From NCBI RefSeq assembly GCF_900109045.1, contig NZ_FNYL01000022.1:1-64000 (forward strand): a stretch of 64,000 nt of DNA. Direction: 5' to 3'. Below the pieces are notes generated by a model. That model was not told where the DNA came from. It made no database searches and saw only the letters and a list, made by a program, of their open reading frames with translations. The number at the start of each line of letters is the position of its first letter. Positions within the stretch are counted from its first letter, which is position 1. The DNA is from Dyadobacter sp. SG02 (GTDB taxonomy: Bacteria > Bacteroidota > Bacteroidia > Cytophagales > Spirosomataceae). Below, one piece after another: positions 58,953 to 64,000 of this stretch. Made by a program: the position numbers and the translations under genes.

Positions 58953-59675
58953 TTACACTCCGAACTTATTGAGCTGCTTCACAAGTACTTCAAAATCTTT
59001 CGGGTAAGGCGCCTCCACACGTATATCATCCCCGTTCATAATCGCAAACGAAAGCGACCGCGCATGTAATGCAACTCGCTGAATAAGAGGCTGTTCTTCC
59101 GTATCTTTTTTCAGATTGAACTTTCTTTTCAGGCTTGAAAGGAAAATGGGTTCGCCACCATACTGCGGGTCGTTGACAATCGGTGCTTTGAGGCACGACA
59201 AATGTACCCGGATCTGGTGCATACGCCCTGTAATGGGGATACATTCCACCAAAGTGTAGCCGCGGTACACCTGCAAAGTATTGAAAATCGTCTCCGCCTC
59301 CTTCCCTTCCGCCCGGTCGATCTTCACCGCCGTTCCGTTTTTCAATGGCAATATCGGCAGGTACACCGACACTCCTTCCAGATCATGGATACCGTTCACG
59401 ACCGCATGATACCGTTTGGTAACCTCGCGGTGCTCAAATTGCATGGCTAAATGCCGGTATGCGGCCGGATTTTTAGCAAATGCCAATGCACCCGAAGTCT
59501 CCTTATCGAGGCGGTGAGCGGCTTGTAAATCAGGATTATATTCTTTGGCGAGGCGAAGCACGCTTCCGCCGCGGTCGGCAGTACGCTCATCCAGCGTTGC
59601 CAGATGCGGCGGCTTGTTCACCACCAAAAAATCCTCGTCCTCGAATATGATAATGTCTTTGAAATTGATCTTCAT
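58953..59675 (-). CDS. RluA-family pseudouridine synthase
   Basis: From the ATG at 59675 the 240-residue protein starts MKINFKDIIIFEDEDFLVVNKPPHLATL. The catalytic motif AAHRLDKETSGALAFAKN contains the Asp nucleophile, followed by GRMHQIRVHLSCLKAPIVNDPQYG and the closing LHARSLSF. There is no S4 domain. It isomerises uridine in rRNA or tRNA; the target site cannot be told. The earlier TTG start adds a hydrophobic extension and is unlikely. Confidence 0.93.
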   Translation of the reverse strand: MKINFKDIIIFEDEDFLVVNKPPHLATLDERTADRGGSVLRLAKEYNPDLQAAHRLDKETSGALAFAKNPAAYRHLAMQFEHREVTKRYHAVVNGIHDLEGVSVYLPILPLKNGTAVKIDRAEGKEAETIFNTLQVYRGYTLVECIPITGRMHQIRVHLSCLKAPIVNDPQYGGEPIFLSSLKRKFNLKKDTEEQPLIQRVALHARSLSFAIMNGDDIRVEAPYPKDFEVLVKQLNKFGV

Positions 59676-59775
59676 AAATATTGCTATAAAAATAATCCGG
59701 ATGATGCGCCTCACTCGGGCCATTCATCCGGATTCTCTCGGCCATTGGCCTTTATCCGTTACAAAGATAATTATA

Positions 59776-59976
59776 CTATTTGTTTCTGTAAACTTCTTTG
59801 CGGAGAGCCGACTCCCAGTCTACTGACTCTTCGTCCTTCCTGGTCTCGATCGCAACAGCATCTTCGATATCTTCCAGAATATCAGCGAGACTTTCGCGGT
59901 GTTTCAACAAATCCAGATCAATGACGACAGCCTTCCTTTGACCTGCTTCGTCTGTGAGATAGCTAACTCCTTTCAT
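59776..59976 (-). CDS. Small acidic antitoxin-like protein
   Basis: The 66-residue protein (MKGVSYLTDEAGQRKAVVID ...) has a short beta start, a leucine-rich helix (LLKHRESLADILEDIEDAVAI) and a charged end. This resembles small antitoxins or regulators that pair with RelE-type toxins. No toxin gene is adjacent: the ABC ATPase is upstream (47 bp) and a pseudouridine synthase downstream. It may be an orphan antitoxin. Confidence 0.65.
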   Translation of the reverse strand: MKGVSYLTDEAGQRKAVVIDLDLLKHRESLADILEDIEDAVAIETRKDEESVDWESALRKEVYRNK

Positions 59977-60023
59977 AGCACAGTCCTTTTTTGAATTTTA
60001 TTCAAGTTAGCCAAAATCGGCTT

Positions 60024-60734
60024 CTAAACCAACGCACTCACCTTCGTAGGGTTCGGATTGATGGTATCCGACTCGACAAGTCCGTCCCGGAGGCGCACAA
60101 CGCGGTGCGCGTAATGCGCGATGTCCTCTTCGTGCGTTACCATGACAATCGTGTTGCCTTTGCTGTAAAGCTGGTCGAAAAGGTCCATGATTTCGTAGGA
60201 TGTCTTACTATCCAGGTTACCCGTCGGTTCGTCAGCAAGCAGGATGCTTGGATCGTTCACGAGCGCGCGGGCGATTGCAACGCGTTGGCGCTGACCACCG
60301 GAAAGCTCGTTCGGTTTGTGCCCCGCACGATTTTCGAGGCCTACATTTTTCAGGGACAACATGGCCCTTTCTGTTCTGTCGGCCTTGCTTAACCCTGCAT
60401 AAATCAGCGGCAGCGCCACATTATCCAGCGACGACATCCTGGGAAGCAGGTTAAATGTCTGAAACACAAACCCGATCTCTTTGTTCCGGATCTCGGCGAG
60501 CTCATTCTCGGTCATGTCGGAAACGTCCTTGTTGTTCAGGATGTACCTCCCGGTAGTAGGCGTGTCGAGGCAGCCGATGATGTTCATCAAAGTCGATTTC
60601 CCTGAACCCGAGGGCCCCATAAACGCCACATATTCCCCTTTATTAACCGAAATTGTAACGGATTTGAGTGCCTGGATAATCTCGCTACCCATTACGTAAC
60701 GTTTGGCGATCTCGCTGGTTTCTATGATTTTCAT
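60024..60734 (-). CDS. ABC transporter ATP-binding protein, LolD/MacB type
   Basis: The 236-residue ATPase has Walker A GPSGSGKST (residues 40-48), Q-loop GFVFQTFNLLPRMSSLDNVALPL, signature LSGGQRQRVAIARALVNDP, Walker B ILLADEPTGNLDS and the H-loop VTHE. This is the LolD/MacB/FtsE group that drives lipoprotein release or efflux. The partner permease is not adjacent on either side. The small acidic protein follows on the same strand. Confidence 0.93.
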   Translation of the reverse strand: MKIIETSEIAKRYVMGSEIIQALKSVTISVNKGEYVAFMGPSGSGKSTLMNIIGCLDTPTTGRYILNNKDVSDMTENELAEIRNKEIGFVFQTFNLLPRMSSLDNVALPLIYAGLSKADRTERAMLSLKNVGLENRAGHKPNELSGGQRQRVAIARALVNDPSILLADEPTGNLDSKTSYEIMDLFDQLYSKGNTIVMVTHEEDIAHYAHRVVRLRDGLVESDTINPNPTKVSALV

Positions 60735-60771
60735 GAAGACGATTTTTCAGTAGGAATATAGCTGTTATGAG

Positions 60772-61227
60772 TCAGGATACGGCCGAAATTTTATGAAAAA
60801 AGCTTTGTATAAAGAATGAAGCCAGGATCACCGGTGGCGGAATGTCCTCATTAATCACCTGCCCTTCATTCTTCCAGAAGCCGGCGGATTCAAAACGAGC
60901 TTCGGATTCACCGTCGCTCACGGTCCATTTGCCACGTAGCCACGAATCAAGCCGCCAATCGTAGCACACGCCGTCGTAGGTAATGTGGGCCTTGCTTCGG
61001 AAAACGTTGTATTCGATGCTCCCCAGCAAGTTTTTGCCTTCGATATCGCGTATTTCGGTGCGCGATTGGAAAAACCCTTTGCTTTTGAATGTGAGCATAT
61101 GGCCATCGAGTTCGCCGCGGCCGTCGTATTTCAAAAGGGTTGTTTTCAGGATACCGGCAATGACTTTACCCCGGAAAATCCGGCATTCCGTTTCAGTGAA
61201 ATTGGATTTCCAGGACAAAGCCGCCAT
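60772..61227 (-). CDS. Conserved hypothetical protein
   Basis: The 151-residue protein has no signal peptide or membrane segment. It is rich in aromatic beta strands: ECRIFRGKVIAGILKTTLL, MLTFKSKGFFQSRTEIRD, SIEYNVFRSKAHITYDGVCYDWRLDSW and RFESAGFWKNEG. The overall pattern is of a 12-stranded barrel-like or LURP/tubby-like fold, but I cannot assign a family. It lies 37 bp upstream of the LolD-like gene on the same strand. Confidence 0.72.
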   Translation of the reverse strand: MAALSWKSNFTETECRIFRGKVIAGILKTTLLKYDGRGELDGHMLTFKSKGFFQSRTEIRDIEGKNLLGSIEYNVFRSKAHITYDGVCYDWRLDSWLRGKWTVSDGESEARFESAGFWKNEGQVINEDIPPPVILASFFIQSFFHKISAVS

Positions 61228-61267
61228 TGGTGAAGTGTATTTTTGAGATGGCTAAAATATTAAATCA

Positions 61268-63928
61268 TCAAAATTCCGCTCTTTGTTTTTCGATAAGTGC
61301 CCGCATCGGCTGATAGCGCGTCAGAAATCGCTGATAACCGGCAGGCAACGCGTATTGCTTTACCTTCTCTTCTCCCTCTGCCGCCTGCCCGAGCAGGCCC
61401 TGTTCAAGGCTTAACAATGCATATTGTTCCCAAAGTCCGGGGGCATATTCGTTGTACCGCAACGCATCCAGCACCAGCTGATAAGCCTGTTTCACCTCCT
61501 TTTTGCTTCGGTAAAACTCGGATGCCGCTGAAACAATGCGGGCATCGAACGGATTGGCCCGCACGGCATTCTGAATATTTTGCGCGGAAGGCGTTTTTGA
61601 GACCAACGCAAACAGCGAATCGGTTACCGTCCTAGGCTTCACGCCCGAAAATAATGCCTGTTTCAACTGATCTAATGCCGCATTCTTCTCTTTTTCCTGC
61701 GCTTTGTCTAGCAATATCACCGCAATTTCTTTTTTATCGGCTAATGCATTAGCGACAGCCATTCCCAGCGTTCCTTCAATGCCCTCTACCGGAGAAAGCG
61801 CCTCGATCGCCTTGTCGTACAATCCGAGTTGCAGCAACCAATGTCCGAGTATTTTATGATACAAATCACTCTTCTCACCTTCCTCGGCCGCCCAGGCGGT
61901 GAGCGTTTCCAGCGCTTTCAGCTTATTTCCACTATAAAACTGCGGATACAGCGCCGCTAGCGACAAATCCTGGGACAGTATCGCATTTTTCGCGGCCAGT
62001 TTCGGCAGTAATGTAGCCGGCAAAGAATCAAGTGCAGCCTGGTTGGTGGCGTAATTCAATAAATAGGCCAGGGACGAGACGCTTAGAAGTGAATCGTCCG
62101 GAACGGACTTTTTATTAAATTCCTCTTTTTGAAACTGTTGTCTCAAATTCTGGACCGCCAGCCAGTTGGCTTGCCATGAAAGGTAATCTTGCTTGTCGGA
62201 ACCCGCAGCGAGGGAGTCGAGCAAGCCGGAATCAGTACTTTTGGCGAGAAATGCGAGCAGGTTGGTGGCCGGAATTTCCGGGCGCGCCGCATTGGCTTTG
62301 GCCAGATCGAGGTAATAGTAAGCCGAATCGGCCACATTGGTTTTGGAATAGAGCATGCCAAGATTGTTCAGCAACTCCCCATTGGCCGGAAAGCGACGAA
62401 GACCTTCCTGTAAACTGTATACGGCATCAAAAAACAGGCTTTCCTCAACCAGGATGCCACTCAGGCCCGCGTACGCCTGCGGGGAGGGATTCTTTAATAA
62501 TGCCTGTCTGAAATAGTAAGCGGCTGCATTGCGGTCGCCCTGTTTCAATGCAATGGATGCCAGCGCGTAGTTGGATTTGTGGTTTTGAAATTCCTGCTGC
62601 AACGCGAGTTTGTAGTACTGCTCGGCCAGCGTATACTCTTCAATGGTGGAATGCAAATCTCCCAATCCATTGAAATAACCCGCAATAGCCTGATTTAAAG
62701 GCAGAAGTCTTTGTATTGAAAATAGAACAACCAACCCCGCGAAACCAAAAAGTCGTGTTTGCGTCAGGCCAAAACGGAGGGGTTTGTACAAAACCTTGTA
62801 AACAGCCAGCTTCTGCTGAAAAACCTCATAAAAATTGACCAATACATAAAAAAGGAAGAGCACGCCCATCGCCAGTTGCCCCTGAACGACGGTATCTTCC
62901 AGCGTTTCCAGTACCGGATCGTTTGCCGTACCGGCCATTAAGCCCCCGAAAGACGCCGCGACAATGAAAAGCCCGACATAAAGCCAGAAACCAGTACTTC
63001 GGAACGGGATCACGCCCTGGGTAGAATCCGCGCGCCTTCTGAATCCCCAGATACCGAGTATTCCCGATACCAATGCGAGGTAGAATGGGTTGATCAAAGT
63101 GACGTTCCAGTCTATCTGGCGGGTATTTTGAAGATATATCAATAATAAAAGCAGTAAATACAGCACGCTGACCACGATGAACTGCACAAGCCCCGACCGC
63201 CCCTTCCCGGCCTGTCCGCTCGTGCTGAGCCAAACCAGGCCTGCCATAATTTCGGTGGCGGAAACCAGGAGGAAGAGCATTGTAGCAACCAGCCATAACG
63301 GAAAAGAATAGGCAGCGGCCGTCAATGCCGGAACCGGCGATGCCGAACCAAATGCGACCAGCGAAGCCAATATGAGTGAAACACCCATAACACCGGCAAT
63401 GCGCGTGCTAATGCCCAGATCCGGTCGGAATGCGTGGAAATAGTAGGAAACGCCACCATATAAAACGGTAGCTGTCAGAAATAAAAGGCGGTTTTCCGCT
63501 CCGAAAAGCCGTAATGTTTCCAACCTGGCGAATGCGAGGAACAAAATAAAAAGGATCGTCCCGGCCAGGTACCAGAACCGCGACATAGTCGTCAGTGCAG
63601 CTAGAACCAGTGAAAGGCCGATCAACGCCCCGATCCAGAACATATAGACCGTCAACGCATTGACCTCCATGACGGACGACATAAAACTTTCCGTCACCAG
63701 ATGCGTCGGCGTCGAAATGCCGTATTGCCATTGTCCTAATTGCAGCACATCCACTACGGCCGTCGTTTCCGACAATTCGCTCACCACATTCCACCGCACC
63801 ACATTCCCGAGCGGATCAAAGGATTGCCAGACCAAAAACCCCAGCGCAAAAATCAACACAAGGAAAGCACCGACAGCCATCCGCCGTTCGGACGGCGACC
63901 ATACCTTCCAGAAAAGTAAATCGTTCAT
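61268..63928 (-). CDS. Large membrane protein with C-terminal TPR array
   Basis: The 886-residue protein has about ten hydrophobic segments in residues 19-410 (for example MAVGAFLVLIFALGFLVW, IGALIGLSLVLAALT, LVVLFSIQRLLP). A TPR array fills about 430-870: EYTLAEQYYKLALQQEFQNHKSNYALAS, NAAAYYFRQALLKNP, QEGLRRFPANGELLNNLGMLY. The soluble part should face the periplasm or cytoplasm and bind partners. I do not recognise a named family. It starts 26 bp after a probable end of another gene on the same strand. Confidence 0.82.
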   Translation of the reverse strand: MNDLLFWKVWSPSERRMAVGAFLVLIFALGFLVWQSFDPLGNVVRWNVVSELSETTAVVDVLQLGQWQYGISTPTHLVTESFMSSVMEVNALTVYMFWIGALIGLSLVLAALTTMSRFWYLAGTILFILFLAFARLETLRLFGAENRLLFLTATVLYGGVSYYFHAFRPDLGISTRIAGVMGVSLILASLVAFGSASPVPALTAAAYSFPLWLVATMLFLLVSATEIMAGLVWLSTSGQAGKGRSGLVQFIVVSVLYLLLLLLIYLQNTRQIDWNVTLINPFYLALVSGILGIWGFRRRADSTQGVIPFRSTGFWLYVGLFIVAASFGGLMAGTANDPVLETLEDTVVQGQLAMGVLFLFYVLVNFYEVFQQKLAVYKVLYKPLRFGLTQTRLFGFAGLVVLFSIQRLLPLNQAIAGYFNGLGDLHSTIEEYTLAEQYYKLALQQEFQNHKSNYALASIALKQGDRNAAAYYFRQALLKNPSPQAYAGLSGILVEESLFFDAVYSLQEGLRRFPANGELLNNLGMLYSKTNVADSAYYYLDLAKANAARPEIPATNLLAFLAKSTDSGLLDSLAAGSDKQDYLSWQANWLAVQNLRQQFQKEEFNKKSVPDDSLLSVSSLAYLLNYATNQAALDSLPATLLPKLAAKNAILSQDLSLAALYPQFYSGNKLKALETLTAWAAEEGEKSDLYHKILGHWLLQLGLYDKAIEALSPVEGIEGTLGMAVANALADKKEIAVILLDKAQEKEKNAALDQLKQALFSGVKPRTVTDSLFALVSKTPSAQNIQNAVRANPFDARIVSAASEFYRSKKEVKQAYQLVLDALRYNEYAPGLWEQYALLSLEQGLLGQAAEGEEKVKQYALPAGYQRFLTRYQPMRALIEKQRAEF

Positions 63929-63948
63929 ATTATGTATTTTAAATCAGA

Positions 63949-63967
63949 AACCGGTCAAAGACCGGTT
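63949..63967. terminator. Short perfect hairpin near the window end
   Basis: AACCGGTC and GACCGGTT pair perfectly around AAA. It overlaps the apparent stop codon of the partial gene at 63955-63999 on the minus strand. There is no T tract on the minus strand, so attenuation or chance is as likely as termination. Confidence 0.35.
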
Positions 63968-63999
63968 ATCTCCACCAAATCGTTCATTTCGAGCCAATG
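63955..63999 (-). CDS. Possible 3' end of an upstream gene (truncated by window)
   Basis: One minus-strand frame entering at the window edge reads HWLEMNDLVEITGL and stops with TGA at 63955-63957, 26 bp before the TPR-protein ATG. The residue pattern looks coding, but 14 codons are too few to assign a family. Confidence 0.3.
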   Translation of the reverse strand, partial: HWLEMNDLVEITGL

Positions 64000-64000
64000 C

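Overview
The window reads as a chromosomal segment of a Bacteroidota bacterium, most likely order Cytophagales and close to Dyadobacter or Spirosomataceae. This is inferred from gene content, not from a search. The pointers are a gliding-motility gene (gldG), two proteins with type IX secretion C-terminal sorting domains, a GT3-type glycogen synthase, an eukaryote-like NADP isocitrate dehydrogenase, BlaI/M56 pairs, a GxxExxY protein, and several promoter boxes of the Bacteroidota form TAnnTTTG. There is no rRNA, CRISPR array, insertion sequence or prophage, and the segment looks like ordinary core chromosome with a few accessory genes.

Layout. 0-4.5 kb (minus): a periplasmic PVC-type dehydrogenase/cytochrome c with a TIM-barrel sugar isomerase, then YraN. 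4.7-12.4 kb (plus): lipB with a coupled small gene, a PolB-like 3'-5' exonuclease, RNase R, a GxxExxY protein, a DUF1080 protein and gldG. 12.4-16.1 kb (plus): dnaN and a first BlaI/M56 operon behind three palindromic operators. 16.1-18.5 kb (minus): a PaaE-like reductase and an aspartate aminotransferase. 18.7-22.2 kb: rtcB, an orphan antitoxin-like gene, a toxin-first RelE/ParE pair and an outer-membrane barrel. 22.3-28.3 kb: icd, a 5-FTHF cyclo-ligase gene, asd, nuoD and a GHL10-type lipoprotein. 28.6-38.4 kb (plus): glycogen synthase, prmA, a 1560-residue secreted protein of unknown function, plsY and an M20 peptidase. 38.5-42.1 kb: a TPR protein, hpt, a beta-CASP metallo-beta-lactamase and tRNA-Leu(CAG). 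42.2-49 kb (minus): a T9SS-exported trypsin-like protease, a lipoprotein and a T9SS-exported repeat protein. 49.1-56.6 kb: a redox-flavoured cluster with a porin-like protein, Crp/Fnr, a flavin reductase, a second Crp/Fnr, NDH-2, a second BlaI/M56 operon, HemJ and lipoprotein MsrA. 56.7-64 kb: envelope proteins, an RluA pseudouridine synthase, a LolD-like ATPase and a large membrane TPR protein.

The most interesting material is regulatory. Both BlaI/M56 operons carry their own, different, perfect palindromes. Neither M56 protein shows the penicillin-binding sensor of BlaR1: one ends in a coiled coil plus Pro-rich tail, the other in a lipocalin-like module. The second operon is bracketed by two copies of the same 19-bp operator, one over a promoter box that would give an almost leaderless mRNA. 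A Crp/Fnr gene sits behind three 14-bp palindromes with centres exactly 23 bp apart, and a related site lies at the NDH-2 promoter. Other notable items are a 49-nt perfect palindrome filling the asd/nuoD gap, a 29-bp-arm inverted repeat at 38.5 kb related to repeats at the window start, and a forced TTG start on glycogen synthase.
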